Part shown: positions 17,139-26,190 of the stretch, piece after piece
Numbering within the stretch: the stretch's first letter is position 1
Layout of the letters: every line of letters begins with the position of its first letter
NCBI RefSeq assembly: GCF_030718205.1
Contig: NZ_JAUZQF010000018.1
Coordinates: forward strand, 186,001 to 250,000
DNA from: Nonomuraea turcica
GTDB taxonomy: Bacteria; Actinomycetota; Actinomycetes; Streptosporangiales; Streptosporangiaceae
Length of the DNA stretch: 64,000 nucleotides
Reading direction: 5' to 3'
Translations under genes and position numbers: made by a program
The notes under the pieces: generated by a model
The model's database searches: none
Seen by the model: the letters and a program-made list of their open reading frames with translations, nothing else
Told to the model about the DNA's origin: nothing

Positions 17139-18880
17139 TCCGCACGCATACGGCCGGGTCGCTCCGCGAGGAGCACGCCGGGCAGCAGGTGACGCTCGCG
17201 GGATGGGTGGCCCGCCGCCGCGACCATGGCGGCGTGGTCTTCATCGACCTGCGTGACGCCTCCGGCTCGGCGCAGGTGGTCTTCCGCGAGGAGGACCACG
17301 CCCACGACCTGCGCGCCGAATACTGCGTGAAGGTCGTCGGCGCGGTCCGCCTGCGCCCCGAGGGCAACGAAAACCCCGACCTGCCCACCGGCAGGATCGA
17401 GGTCGTGGCCGACACGGTGGAGGTGCTGAGCGAGTCGGCGCCGCTGCCGTTCCCGATCGAGGGCAACGTGGGCGTCTCGGAGGAGGCGCGGCTAAAATAC
17501 CGCTACCTCGACATCCGCCGCCAGCAGGTGGCCACCGCGATGCGCACCCGCTCCAAGGCCACCTACCTCGCCAACGAGGTCATGCACGAGCTCGGCTTCG
17601 TCTACGTCGAGACGCCGACGCTGACCCGCTCCACCCCCGAGGGCGCGCGCGACTTCCTCGTGCCGGTGCGCCTGCAGCCCGGCAGTTGGTATGCCCTGCC
17701 GCAGTCGCCCCAGCTGTTCAAGCAGCTGCTGCAGGTGGGCGGGCTCGAGCGTTACTACCAGCTCGCCAAGTGCTACCGCGACGAGGACCTGCGGGCCGAC
17801 CGGCAGCCGGAGTTCACCCAGATCGACGTCGAGATGTCCTTCGTGGACCAGGAGGACGTCATCGAGGTCGGCGAGAAGCTGATCGGCCGGCTGTGGAAGG
17901 AGATCGCCGGCTACGAGCTGCCGACGCCGCTGCCGCGCATGACGTACGCCGACGCCATGGCCCGCTACGGCTCCGACAAGCCCGACCTGCGCTTCGGCCA
18001 GGAGCTGGTCGAGATGACCGCCTACTTCGCGAACACGTCGTTCCGCGTCTTCCAGGCCGAATACGTCGGCGCGGTCGTCATGCCGGGCGGCGCCTCGCAG
18101 ACCCGCAAGGAGCTCGACGGCTGGCAGGAGTGGGCCCGCTCGCGCGGCGCCAAGGGCCTGGCCTACGTGCTCGTGCAGGAGGACGGCACGCTCGGCGGCC
18201 CGGTGGCCAAAAACCTGTCCGAGGAGGAGGCCGGCGGGCTAGCGGCCAAGGTCGGCGCCAACCCGGGTGACGCGATCTTCTTCGCGGCCGGCCCCCGGCA
18301 CTCCTCCCGCGACCTGCTCGGCGCCGCCCGCCTGGAGATCGGCCGGCGCTGCGACCTGATCGACGAGTCGGCGTGGTCGTTCCTGTGGGTCGTCGACGCC
18401 CCCATGTTCGAGCCGGTGCACGACGAGGTGGGCCGCGAGATCGGCTGGACGGCCGTGCACCACCCGTTCACCGGTCCCAAGCCGGAGTGGGCCGACAACT
18501 TCCAGGACCACCCGGGCGAGGCCCTCGCCTACGCCTACGACATGGTGTGCAACGGCATGGAGATCGGCGGCGGCTCGATCCGTATCCACCGGGCCGAGAT
18601 GCAGCAGCGCGTCTTCGACGTGCTCGGCATCTCCAAGGAGGAGGCCGAGAGCAAGTTCGGCTTCCTGCTCGAGGCGTTCAAGTACGGCCCGCCGCCGCAC
18701 GGCGGCATCGCCTACGGCTGGGACCGGATCTGCATGCTGCTGTCCGGCGGCGACTCGATCCGCGACGTGATCGCCTTCCCGAAGACGGCCTCCGGCTTCG
18801 ACCCGCTCACCGCCGCGCCCACGCCGATCACGGCCGACCAGCGCAAGGAGGCGGGCGTCGACGCCCAGCCCAAGGCCTGA
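17135..18880 (+). CDS. aspS: Aspartyl-tRNA synthetase
   Basis: A 581-residue bacterial-type class II synthetase for tRNA-Asp. The N-terminal OB-fold anticodon domain covers about residues 1-105 (GWVARRRDHGGVVFIDLRD). Motif 1 and 2 are in FVYVETPTLTRSTPEGARDF and YRDEDLRADRQPEFTQID. Residues about 300-400 form the bacterial GAD insertion, and motif 3 is GIAYGWDRI. Many actinobacteria lack asparagine and glutamine synthetases and use non-discriminating enzymes with GatCAB; the sequence alone does not settle this here. GTG 17135 overlaps the hisS stop (GTGA). Confidence 0.97.
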   Translation: MIRTHTAGSLREEHAGQQVTLAGWVARRRDHGGVVFIDLRDASGSAQVVFREEDHAHDLRAEYCVKVVGAVRLRPEGNENPDLPTGRIEVVADTVEVLSESAPLPFPIEGNVGVSEEARLKYRYLDIRRQQVATAMRTRSKATYLANEVMHELGFVYVETPTLTRSTPEGARDFLVPVRLQPGSWYALPQSPQLFKQLLQVGGLERYYQLAKCYRDEDLRADRQPEFTQIDVEMSFVDQEDVIEVGEKLIGRLWKEIAGYELPTPLPRMTYADAMARYGSDKPDLRFGQELVEMTAYFANTSFRVFQAEYVGAVVMPGGASQTRKELDGWQEWARSRGAKGLAYVLVQEDGTLGGPVAKNLSEEEAGGLAAKVGANPGDAIFFAAGPRHSSRDLLGAARLEIGRRCDLIDESAWSFLWVVDAPMFEPVHDEVGREIGWTAVHHPFTGPKPEWADNFQDHPGEALAYAYDMVCNGMEIGGGSIRIHRAEMQQRVFDVLGISKEEAESKFGFLLEAFKYGPPPHGGIAYGWDRICMLLSGGDSIRDVIAFPKTASGFDPLTAAPTPITADQRKEAGVDAQPKA

Positions 18881-18906
18881 ACGACTGCCGCTCAAGGCGT
18901 GAACGC

Positions 18907-18947
18907 AAGAACGGCAGGCGCCCGCGTTGCGGGGGCCTGCCGTTCTT
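18907..18947. terminator. Bidirectional terminator between aspS and the second cyclophilin
   Basis: AAGAACGGCAGGC (18907-18919) pairs perfectly with GCCTGCCGTTCTT (18935-18947). A nested CCCGC/GCGGG pair extends the stem. A-rich on one side and T-rich on the other, it fits termination in both directions between the converging genes. Confidence 0.88.
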
Positions 18948-18954
18948 GTGTCTC

Positions 18955-19860
18955 CTACTTGACCGTGACGCTCTTGATCAGGATCGGCGTCTTCGGGGCG
19001 GTGGAGCCGCCGTCGCCGGTGATGTCGTCCTCGTTGACGGTGACGCCGTCCTTGGCGACCTTCTCGATGATCTCCAGGCCGGACTTCACCATGCCCAGCA
19101 CCGAATACTGCGGCTCGATCTGCGCGTTCTCGTCCGACATCGAGATGGCGAACTGGCTGCTGTTCTGGCCGGCCGCGTCCTGAGGCTGGGTCAGGAACAC
19201 CACACCCCTGGTGTACGGCACCACGCCCACGGCCTCGTCGCCGAACACGTACCCCGCGGTGCCCAGGCCGTCCGTCGGGTTCTTGCCGTCCGCCTTGGCC
19301 TGAGGGTCGCCGCACTGCAGCAGGAACAGACCGGTCGTCTCCGGCGTCGCGAGGCGGTGGCACTTGGTGTTGTCGTAGAACTTCTTCTTGGCCAGGAACG
19401 CCATGGAGTTCACCGAGCACGGGGTGGCGTTCGCGTCCACGTCGATGACGATGTCACCGTGGTTGGTCTTGATCGTCATCGTGCTGAGCTTCAGGTTGGG
19501 CTTCTTGCCGGGCATCCCCACGTACTTGTTCGGAACCGAGTCGTCCCGCTTGTACGTGCACGACACCGAGCCCGCCTTCTTCGGCGGCGCGGTGCTCGGA
19601 AGCTCTGTCGGCGCGGGGGCGGAGGCGGAGGCCGACGCGGACGCCGAGGGCGTGCTCGCCGCCGAGGCCGCCTCACCGCCGTCCTTGCTGACCAACGTGG
19701 TCGCGGCGAAGATGCCGCCCGCCACCACTACGACGGCCACGCCCGCGCCGATGAAGGTGTTCCGCCTCGCCTTGGAGGACTGGTCGGCCGCGGCGCGCTC
19801 CTTCTGCCGCTCCTTGTGCTCCCGCGCCAGCTCGCTCTTGCGGTCGTCGTCGCCGCTCAC
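18955..19860 (-). CDS. Second membrane-anchored cyclophilin-type peptidyl-prolyl isomerase
   Basis: A 301-residue protein with the same plan as the cyclophilin at 14182-15057: charged cytoplasmic start, one helix (FIGAGVAVVVVAGGIFAATT), an Ala/Ser-rich linker and an external cyclophilin domain (TNHGDIVIDVDANATPCSVN, KCHRLA, GQNSSQFAISM, YSVLGMVKSGLEIIEKV). The FH-R motif is again CHR. Similarity of the two suggests an old duplication. GTG 19860 has AGGAG 7 bases upstream. It converges with aspS across the bidirectional terminator. Likely role is folding of exported proteins at the membrane, inferred from the family. Confidence 0.9.
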   Translation of the reverse strand: MSGDDDRKSELAREHKERQKERAAADQSSKARRNTFIGAGVAVVVVAGGIFAATTLVSKDGGEAASAASTPSASASASASAPAPTELPSTAPPKKAGSVSCTYKRDDSVPNKYVGMPGKKPNLKLSTMTIKTNHGDIVIDVDANATPCSVNSMAFLAKKKFYDNTKCHRLATPETTGLFLLQCGDPQAKADGKNPTDGLGTAGYVFGDEAVGVVPYTRGVVFLTQPQDAAGQNSSQFAISMSDENAQIEPQYSVLGMVKSGLEIIEKVAKDGVTVNEDDITGDGGSTAPKTPILIKSVTVK

Positions 19861-19987
19861 CGCTTGTCTCCTTCATCTTTGCCGTCACATGACCAAACAA
19901 CTCCGCGCATGCTACCGGCCTCCGATATGTGCCGGACGTAAGTGGCGAAAGCCGTGATGTGCGACTTGTGAGGTCGCGAACCATATG

Positions 19988-20016
19988 GTGCTCACATTCG
20001 TAGTTGAAATGAGCAC
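19988..20016. promoter_or_regulatory. Inverted repeat before the DUF2231 gene
   Basis: GTGCTCA (19988-19994) and TGAGCAC (20010-20016) are a perfect inverted repeat with a 15-base spacer, ending 12 bases before the DUF2231 start and just before its AAGGAG ribosome site. It could be an operator or an mRNA hairpin near the ribosome site. Confidence 0.4.
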
Positions 20017-20028
20017 TAAGGAGCCCCC

Positions 20029-20511
20029 ATGTTCGACCAGATCCTGGGCCTCCCGGCCCACCCCCTGATCATCCACTTCGCCGTCGTGCTGACCCCGCTC
20101 CTCGTCGTCGTGGCCGCCGTCTACGCGCTGCTGCCGCGCTGGCGGCCGTACATGGCCTGGGCCGTCGTCCTGCTCTCCCTGGTGGCGCCGGCGGCCGTCT
20201 ACGCGGCCAAGGAGAGCGGCGAGAGCCTCAAGGCGGCCCGCTTCGCCACCGCCGGCGGCGAGGTGGGCGCCCGCATCTCCACCCACCAGAGCTTCGCCAA
20301 CCCCTTGCTGCTGTCGGTGCTCGGGCTCGCCGCCGCCGCCCTGCTGCTGGTGTACGCCACCCGCCCGGCCCGCGACTCCGTGGGCGGCGACCGGTTCGGC
20401 CGCGCCGCGACGCTGATCCTGTCGGGACTGACGCTGGCGCTGGCCGCGGTGGCCGGCTACTTCGTCTTCCTGGCCGGTGACTCCGGAGCGAGAGCCGTGT
20501 GGGGAGTGTAA
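20029..20511 (+). CDS. DUF2231 membrane protein
   Basis: A 160-residue integral membrane protein with four predicted helices. The start MFDQILGLPAHPLIIHFAVV with two conserved His residues is the DUF2231 hallmark, a family sometimes proposed to bind heme or metal but without proven function. Helices cover about residues 15-35, 42-60, 88-107 and 125-145. ATG 20029 has AAGGAG 7 bases upstream. It precedes rarA by 9 bases and probably shares its transcript. Confidence 0.88.
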   Translation: MFDQILGLPAHPLIIHFAVVLTPLLVVVAAVYALLPRWRPYMAWAVVLLSLVAPAAVYAAKESGESLKAARFATAGGEVGARISTHQSFANPLLLSVLGLAAAALLLVYATRPARDSVGGDRFGRAATLILSGLTLALAAVAGYFVFLAGDSGARAVWGV

Positions 20512-20520
20512 TCTCGCGTT

Positions 20521-21831
20521 GTGGAGAGCCTGTTCGATTCGGCGGCTGAGGAGGCCACCCCGCAGCCCCTCGCGGTGCGCATGCGCCCGCGCACGCTCGA
20601 CGAGGTGATCGGCCAGCGGCACCTGCTCGGCCAGGGCACCCCGCTGCGGCGCCTGGTCGAGAGCGAGGCTCCCATGTCGCTGTTCCTATGGGGCCCGCCG
20701 GGCACCGGCAAGACCACGCTCGCCTACGTCGTCTCCAACGTCACCAAGCGCCGCTTCGTCGAGGTCTCGGCCGTGTCCGCCGGCGTCAAGGACGTGCGGG
20801 CCGCCATCGACAACGCCCGCCGCGAGCTGGGCATGACCGGGCGCCAGACCGTGCTGTTCGTGGACGAGGTGCACCGCTTCAACAAGGCACAGCAGGACGC
20901 CCTGCTGCCCGCCGTGGAAAACCGCTGGGTCACCTTCATCGGGGCGACCACCGAAAACCCGTTCTTCTCGGTCATCTCGCCGCTGCTGTCGCGCTCGCTG
21001 CTGCTGACGCTGGAGTCCCTGTCCGAGGACGACATCCGCGTGGTGCTGGAGCGGGCCGTCGCCGACCCGCGCGGCCTGGACGGCCGCGTCACCCTCGCGC
21101 CCGAGGCCCTGGAGCATCTCGTACGCCTGGCGGGCGGAGACGCGCGCCGGTCGCTGACCTACCTCGAGGCGGCGGCGCTGCTGGCCGACGACGTCACGGT
21201 CGAGGTCGTGGAGAAGGCCGTCGACAAGGCGGCCGTACGCTACGACCGGCAGGGCGACCAGCACTACGACGTGATCAGCGCGTTCATCAAGTCGATGCGC
21301 GGCTCGGACGCCGACGCCGCACTCCACTATCTGGCCCGCATGATCGAAGCGGGCGAGGACCCGCGCTTCATCGCCCGCCGCATCGTCATCTTCGCCTCCG
21401 AGGACGTCGGCATGGCCGACCCCACCTGCCTGCAGACCGCCGTCGCCGCCGCCCAGGCCGTGCAGCTCATCGGCCTGCCCGAGGGGCAGATCAACCTGGC
21501 GCACGCCGTCATCCACTGCGCCCTGGCCCCCAAGTCCAACGCCGTCGTCAAGGCCATCGGGGCCGCGATCGGCGACGTGCGCCGCGGCCTGATCGGCCAG
21601 GTGCCCGGCCACCTGCGCGACGCCCACTACCCGGGGGCCGCCAAGCTTGGCCACGGGGACGGCTACAAATACCCGCATGACTTCGACCACGGGCTCGTCC
21701 GCCAGGACTACGCGCCCGAGCAGGTCCGCGAGCGCCGCTACTACGAGCCGACCCGGCACGGGGCCGAGGCCCCGGTCGCCGACCGCTGGGCCAAGATCCG
21801 CGACTTCCTGCGCGCAAAGCCGGACGCATAG
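20521..21831 (+). CDS. rarA: Replication-associated recombination protein RarA (MgsA)
   Basis: A 436-residue AAA+ ATPase acting at stalled replication forks. Walker A is GPPGTGKTT at residues 58-66, Walker B is VLFVDEVHRF, and sensor 1 is GATTENPFFSV. The C-terminal tetramerisation region (DVISAFIKSMRGSDADAALH, ASEDVGMADP, KYPHDF) is typical of the MgsA/RarA/WRNIP1 family and separates it from RuvB and clamp loaders. GTG 20521 begins 9 bases after the DUF2231 stop. The location upstream of alaS is conserved in actinobacteria. Confidence 0.95.
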   Translation: MESLFDSAAEEATPQPLAVRMRPRTLDEVIGQRHLLGQGTPLRRLVESEAPMSLFLWGPPGTGKTTLAYVVSNVTKRRFVEVSAVSAGVKDVRAAIDNARRELGMTGRQTVLFVDEVHRFNKAQQDALLPAVENRWVTFIGATTENPFFSVISPLLSRSLLLTLESLSEDDIRVVLERAVADPRGLDGRVTLAPEALEHLVRLAGGDARRSLTYLEAAALLADDVTVEVVEKAVDKAAVRYDRQGDQHYDVISAFIKSMRGSDADAALHYLARMIEAGEDPRFIARRIVIFASEDVGMADPTCLQTAVAAAQAVQLIGLPEGQINLAHAVIHCALAPKSNAVVKAIGAAIGDVRRGLIGQVPGHLRDAHYPGAAKLGHGDGYKYPHDFDHGLVRQDYAPEQVRERRYYEPTRHGAEAPVADRWAKIRDFLRAKPDA

Positions 21832-21875
21832 GTGAAAGCCGTACTAAACAGCTGTTCACGGGGAATCACCACCGT

Positions 21876-22802
21876 GTGAAGGCGACCGTTACCTCCGGTG
21901 GCGGCCTGTTCGGCCCCACGTCGATCACCTGGCGCATCCACACCGAGCCGCTCGCCTGGCCGGCGGTGCTGCGCGCCTTCCAGTTGCAGGCCCTGCATCC
22001 CCGCACCATCCGCGGCATCGCCCAGAACTGTCTGCTCGACGACCCCGAGGTGGCCCGCGAACGGCTGCGGCGGCAGCTCGCCTACCTCACCATGCGCACG
22101 TTCGGCACCCGCGAGCAGGCCGAGCAGGCCGCCGAGCGGGTGCGCCGCGTGCACGCCCGCCTCATCGGCCTCGACACCGACACCGGCACTCTGTTCCGGG
22201 TGGACGACGAGGAGAACCTGCGGTGGGTCCACTGCGTGGAGACCTCCTCGCACCTGGAGGTGGCTCTGCGCGCCGGCGTGCCGCTCACCGGCGCGGAGGC
22301 CGACGCCTATGTGGCCGAGCAGCGGCGCAGCGCGAGTCTCGTCGGGCTGCGGGACGTGCCGGGCGACGTGGCGGAGCTGCACGATTACCTCGAGGGCATG
22401 CGCCCGTACCTATCGGCCACCGACGAGGCGCGCGACGCGCTGCGCCGCAGCCTCAGCCCGCAACTGTCGTTGCGCCTGCTGTGGCCATGGTCGCGCTCGC
22501 ACGGGGCTCCGCTGGTCACGCAAGCTGCCGCTCTCCGCCCCAGGCTCGCCGCGCTGTGTTTATGGTCGCGCTCGCTGCCCGCCGCGGGCGCCCTCGCCTT
22601 CGCCACACTGCCCGCGTGGGCCAAGGAGATGTACGGCTGTCACGCGGGCAAGGCCACCGAGTACGCGGCCGGCACGGCGCTCAAGGCGTTGCGCGTGGCG
22701 GCGGCCGCCCTGCCGGAACGGCTGGTCGCGCCGGAGATCAGGGCGGCCCGCGGCCTCATGCGGGCGCTCGCGCGCGCGCCGGGCGCGGACGTGGCGGCCT
22801 GA
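21876..22802 (+). CDS. MpaB-type oxygenase family protein (DUF2236)
   Basis: A 308-residue protein of the DUF2236 family, related to latex-clearing and MpaB oxygenases, which are heme b proteins. Typical segments are FGPTSITWRIHTEPLAWPAV, LRAFQLQALHP, and AFGTREQAEQAAERVRRVHA-like RVRRVHARLIG, with WVHCVETSSHLEVAL holding a conserved His. The start is GTG 21876 with ACGGGGA upstream. Whether this member oxidises anything is unknown. It sits 44 bases after rarA. Confidence 0.85.
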   Translation: MKATVTSGGGLFGPTSITWRIHTEPLAWPAVLRAFQLQALHPRTIRGIAQNCLLDDPEVARERLRRQLAYLTMRTFGTREQAEQAAERVRRVHARLIGLDTDTGTLFRVDDEENLRWVHCVETSSHLEVALRAGVPLTGAEADAYVAEQRRSASLVGLRDVPGDVAELHDYLEGMRPYLSATDEARDALRRSLSPQLSLRLLWPWSRSHGAPLVTQAAALRPRLAALCLWSRSLPAAGALAFATLPAWAKEMYGCHAGKATEYAAGTALKALRVAAAALPERLVAPEIRAARGLMRALARAPGADVAA

Positions 22803-22886
22803 GGCGGCTCGTCGTCCTCACCGATGTTGTCGCTCGGACGCGATAGGGTCGTGCCGTTCCGGCCCAGCGCACGAGGGAGAGAGCGG

Positions 22887-23267
22887 ATGCTTACCGCTGG
22901 AGAGGTCGCCGGGCTGATCGCGGCCACGGGCTGGATCGTCCTGGTCTGCGTTCTCGCCATGGTGCTCGTCAAGCTCGCCAGGCTGCTCACGGAGACCACC
23001 AAGGCGGTCTCCGACCTCAACAACCGCCTCACGCCGCTGCTGGACGACCTGAGCGTCACGGTCAGCGAGACCAACAGGCAGCTGATCGCCGTCGAGGCCA
23101 TCGCCGAGGACGTCAAGCAGGTCAGCGGCCACGCGGCCAAGCTCAGCGCGGTGACGCAGACGGTCTTCACCGGGCCGCTGATCAAGGTGTCGTCGCTGAC
23201 CTACGGCGTGCGGCGCGCCATCGAGGCCCGCCGGCCGCGCAGAGCCGTGCCGAGGCGGACGCGATGA
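22887..23267 (+). CDS. DUF948 membrane protein
   Basis: A 126-residue protein with one N-terminal helix (GLIAATGWIVLVCVLAMVLV) followed by an amphipathic helical region (LLTETTKAVSDLNNRLTPLLDDLSVTV, part quoted) and a basic tail, matching the DUF948 family of small envelope proteins. ATG 22887 follows a GAGGGAGAGAG ribosome site. It overlaps the next gene by ATGA and lies in the conserved run leading to alaS. Function unknown. Confidence 0.85.
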   Translation: MLTAGEVAGLIAATGWIVLVCVLAMVLVKLARLLTETTKAVSDLNNRLTPLLDDLSVTVSETNRQLIAVEAIAEDVKQVSGHAAKLSAVTQTVFTGPLIKVSSLTYGVRRAIEARRPRRAVPRRTR

Positions 23268-23494
23268 TCAGAAGGCTGTTCTACCTGTCGCTCGGCGCGT
23301 TCCTCGCCATGTGGGTGATGCGCAGGCTGCAAGCGCTCCATCCCAACCATGTCATCCACAGGACTGCGGACGGTGCGGCAGGCATGCTCCGGCAGGTGAG
23401 AGACTTTACCTCTGACGCGCTAGGCGAGGCCGCCGAGCGCGAAACCGAGTTGCGGGCACGCTTCGGGCTCGACAACGCTGAAGACAACAACTGA
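23264..23494 (+). CDS. Small membrane protein, DUF6167-like
   Basis: A 76-residue protein with a basic start, one helix (LFYLSLGAFLAMWVMRRL) and a charged helical tail ending in LRARFGLDNAEDNN. The size, single helix and position between the DUF948 gene and alaS match the DUF6167 family of actinobacteria. It is translationally coupled to the DUF948 gene (ATGA at 23264). Function unknown. Confidence 0.8.
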   Translation: MIRRLFYLSLGAFLAMWVMRRLQALHPNHVIHRTADGAAGMLRQVRDFTSDALGEAAERETELRARFGLDNAEDNN

Positions 23495-23516
23495 CTAAAC
23501 GCAAAGGATGGCCACC

Positions 23517-26189
23517 ATGGAGTCGGCAGAGATCGCCCGCCGCTTCCTGCGCTTCTTCGAGGAGCGTGGGCACAAGATAGTGCCCTCGGCCAGCCTGATC
23601 GCTGAGGACCCGACGCTTCTCCTGGTCAATGCGGGTATGGTGCCGTTCAAGCCGTACTTCCTGGGGCAGCGCAAGCCTCCGGCGTCACGGCTGGCCACCG
23701 CGCAGAAGTGCGTGCGCACCCCCGACATCGACGAGGTCGGCAAGACCACCCGGCACGCGACGTTCTTCCAGATGCTGGGCAACTTCTCCATCGGCGACTA
23801 CTTCAAGGCCGAAGTGATCCCGTTCGCGTGGGAGCTGCTCACCAGGTCCGAGTCCGACGGCGGCTTCGGCTTCCCCGAGGACAAGCTGTGGGCGACGGTC
23901 TACCTCGAGGACGACGAGGCCTACGACCTCTGGCGCAACAAGGTCGGCCTGCCCGAGCACCGCATCCAGCGCCGCGGCCTGGAGGACAACTACTGGCACA
24001 TGGGCGTCCCAGGCCCAGGCGGCCCCTGCTCGGAGATCTACTACGACCGCGGCGCCGAATACGGCAAGGAGGGCGGTCCGGTCGCCGACGAGGACCGCTA
24101 CCTCGAGGTGTGGAACCTCGTCTTCATGCAATACCAGCTCAGCCAGGTCCGCACCAAGGTCGACTTCGACGTGGCGGGTGAGCTGCCGGCGAAGAACATC
24201 GACACCGGCATGGGCCTGGAGCGCATGGCGGCGATCCTGCAAGGCGTCGACAACATCTACGAGATCGACACCACCTACAAGATCCTCGACAAGGCGGCCG
24301 AGCTCACCAAGACCCGCTACGGCCGCGACCACCGCTCCGACGTCAGCCTGCGGGTGATCGCCGACCACGTGCGCACCGGCACCATGCTGGTGGCCGACGG
24401 CGTCATGCCCGGCAACGAGGGCCGCGGTTACGTGCTGCGCCGCATCCTGCGCCGTTCGGTGCGCAACCTGCGCCTGCTCGGCTCCGGCGACGAGCGCTAC
24501 ATGCACGAGCTCACCGACGTCGCGATCAACGTGATGGGCGAGCAATACCCCGAGCTCAAGGCCGACGCGCCGCAGATCCACGGAGTCATCGACGCGGAGG
24601 AGGCCTCCTTCCTCGGCACGCTGCGCACCGGCACCGCGATCTTCGACGTGGCCGTCGAGGAGACCAAGCGCAAGTCCGGCACCACGATCCCCGGCGACCA
24701 GGCGTTCAAGCTGCACGACACCTACGGCTTCCCGATCGACCTGACGCTGGAGATGGCGGCCGAGCACGGGCTCAAGGTCGACGAGGAGGGCTTCCGCCGC
24801 CTCATGAAGGAGCAGCGGCAGCTGGCCAAGGCCGACGCGGCGGCGAAGAAGACCGGCAACGCCGACATCTCCGTCTTCGGGCAGCTGCTCGAGGCGGCAG
24901 GCAAGATCGAGTTCCTCGGCTACGACCAGACCGAGGCCGACACCAGCGTGGTGGGCATCCTGGTGGACGGCGCGTCCGTCCCTGCGGCGGGCGCCGGCTC
25001 GACCGTGGAGGTGGTGCTCGGGCGCACCCCGTTCTACGCCGAGGGCGGCGGCCAGCTCGCCGACCAGGGCGTGATCCGCACCAGCGGCGCGGAAGTCGAG
25101 ATCGTCGACGTGCAGTCCCCGCTGCCCGGGCTCGTCGTGCACCGCGGCAAGGTCCGCAGCGGCGAGCTGAGGGTCGGGGACGAGGCGCAGGCCGAGATCG
25201 ACATCGAGCGCCGCCGCGCGATCTCCCGTAGCCACAGCGCGACCCACCTCGTCCACCGCGGTTTCAAGAACGCGCTCGGCGAGACCGCGGCGCAGGCCGG
25301 CTCGGAAAACTCGCCCGGCCGCTTCCGTTTCGACTTCACCGCATCGGGCGCGGTCCCGGCCAGCGTGCTGCGCGACGTCGAGGACGAGGTCAACGCGGTG
25401 CTCATCAACGACCTCAAGGTCAACGCCTTCTACACCTCGCAGGCGGAGGCCAGGGCGATGGGCGCGCTGGCGATGTTCGGCGAGAAATACGGCGACGAGG
25501 TCCGCGTGGTCGAGATCGGCGACTACTCGCGCGAGCTGTGCGGTGGCACCCACGTGCACAGCTCCGGCCAGCTCGGCCTGGTCAAGGTGCTGGGCGAGCA
25601 GTCGGTCGGCGCGGGCGTCCGCCGCGTCGAGGCGCTCGTCGGCATCGACGCGTTCCGGTTCCTGGCGCGTGAGAGCGTGCTGGTCAACCAGCTCACCGAG
25701 CAGCTCAAGGCGCGTCGCGAGGAGCTGCCCGAGCGCATCGACGGCATCGTCACCCGGCTGCGCACGGCCGAGAAGGAGCTGGAAAGGCTCCGCTCGGCGC
25801 AGGTGCTCGAGGCGGCCGGTGATCTGGTGGCCCAGGCTCGTGACCTGCGGGGAGTCTCCGTCGTGACACACCGCGCGCCTGATGGCACCGGCCCCGATGA
25901 CCTGCGTAAGCTCGCGCTTGATGTGCGTGGCAGGTTCCCGGCCGACCGGCCGGCGGTCGTCCTGATCGCCGGCGTCCCCTCCGACCGGCCCGTGGTGGTT
26001 GCCGCGGTCAACGAGGCGGGGCGCGAGCGGGGGCTCAAGGCCGGACAGCTGGTCGGCGTCGCCGCCAAGGCGCTTGGGGGTGGCGGCGGTGGCAAGGACG
26101 ATGTCGCGCAAGGCGGTGGCACACGACCGGAGGCGATCGGCGACGCGCTGCGCCTGGTTGAGGAGGCCATCGCGGGGCAGCTCGGCTGA
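23517..26189 (+). CDS. alaS: Alanyl-tRNA synthetase
   Basis: An 890-residue class IIc synthetase. Catalytic core landmarks are FLRFFEERGHKIVPSASLI, NAGMVPFKPYFLG, TTRHATFFQMLGNFSIGDYF (parts of the conserved block) and GMGLERMAAILQG. The editing domain has SHSATHLVHRGF and the zinc motif CGGTHV. A C-Ala domain ends the protein. ATG 23517 is preferred over ATG 23508 because AAAGG sits 9 bases before it. It is followed 1 base later by ruvX. Confidence 0.97.
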   Translation: MESAEIARRFLRFFEERGHKIVPSASLIAEDPTLLLVNAGMVPFKPYFLGQRKPPASRLATAQKCVRTPDIDEVGKTTRHATFFQMLGNFSIGDYFKAEVIPFAWELLTRSESDGGFGFPEDKLWATVYLEDDEAYDLWRNKVGLPEHRIQRRGLEDNYWHMGVPGPGGPCSEIYYDRGAEYGKEGGPVADEDRYLEVWNLVFMQYQLSQVRTKVDFDVAGELPAKNIDTGMGLERMAAILQGVDNIYEIDTTYKILDKAAELTKTRYGRDHRSDVSLRVIADHVRTGTMLVADGVMPGNEGRGYVLRRILRRSVRNLRLLGSGDERYMHELTDVAINVMGEQYPELKADAPQIHGVIDAEEASFLGTLRTGTAIFDVAVEETKRKSGTTIPGDQAFKLHDTYGFPIDLTLEMAAEHGLKVDEEGFRRLMKEQRQLAKADAAAKKTGNADISVFGQLLEAAGKIEFLGYDQTEADTSVVGILVDGASVPAAGAGSTVEVVLGRTPFYAEGGGQLADQGVIRTSGAEVEIVDVQSPLPGLVVHRGKVRSGELRVGDEAQAEIDIERRRAISRSHSATHLVHRGFKNALGETAAQAGSENSPGRFRFDFTASGAVPASVLRDVEDEVNAVLINDLKVNAFYTSQAEARAMGALAMFGEKYGDEVRVVEIGDYSRELCGGTHVHSSGQLGLVKVLGEQSVGAGVRRVEALVGIDAFRFLARESVLVNQLTEQLKARREELPERIDGIVTRLRTAEKELERLRSAQVLEAAGDLVAQARDLRGVSVVTHRAPDGTGPDDLRKLALDVRGRFPADRPAVVLIAGVPSDRPVVVAAVNEAGRERGLKAGQLVGVAAKALGGGGGGKDDVAQGGGTRPEAIGDALRLVEEAIAGQLG

Positions 26190-26190
26190 C

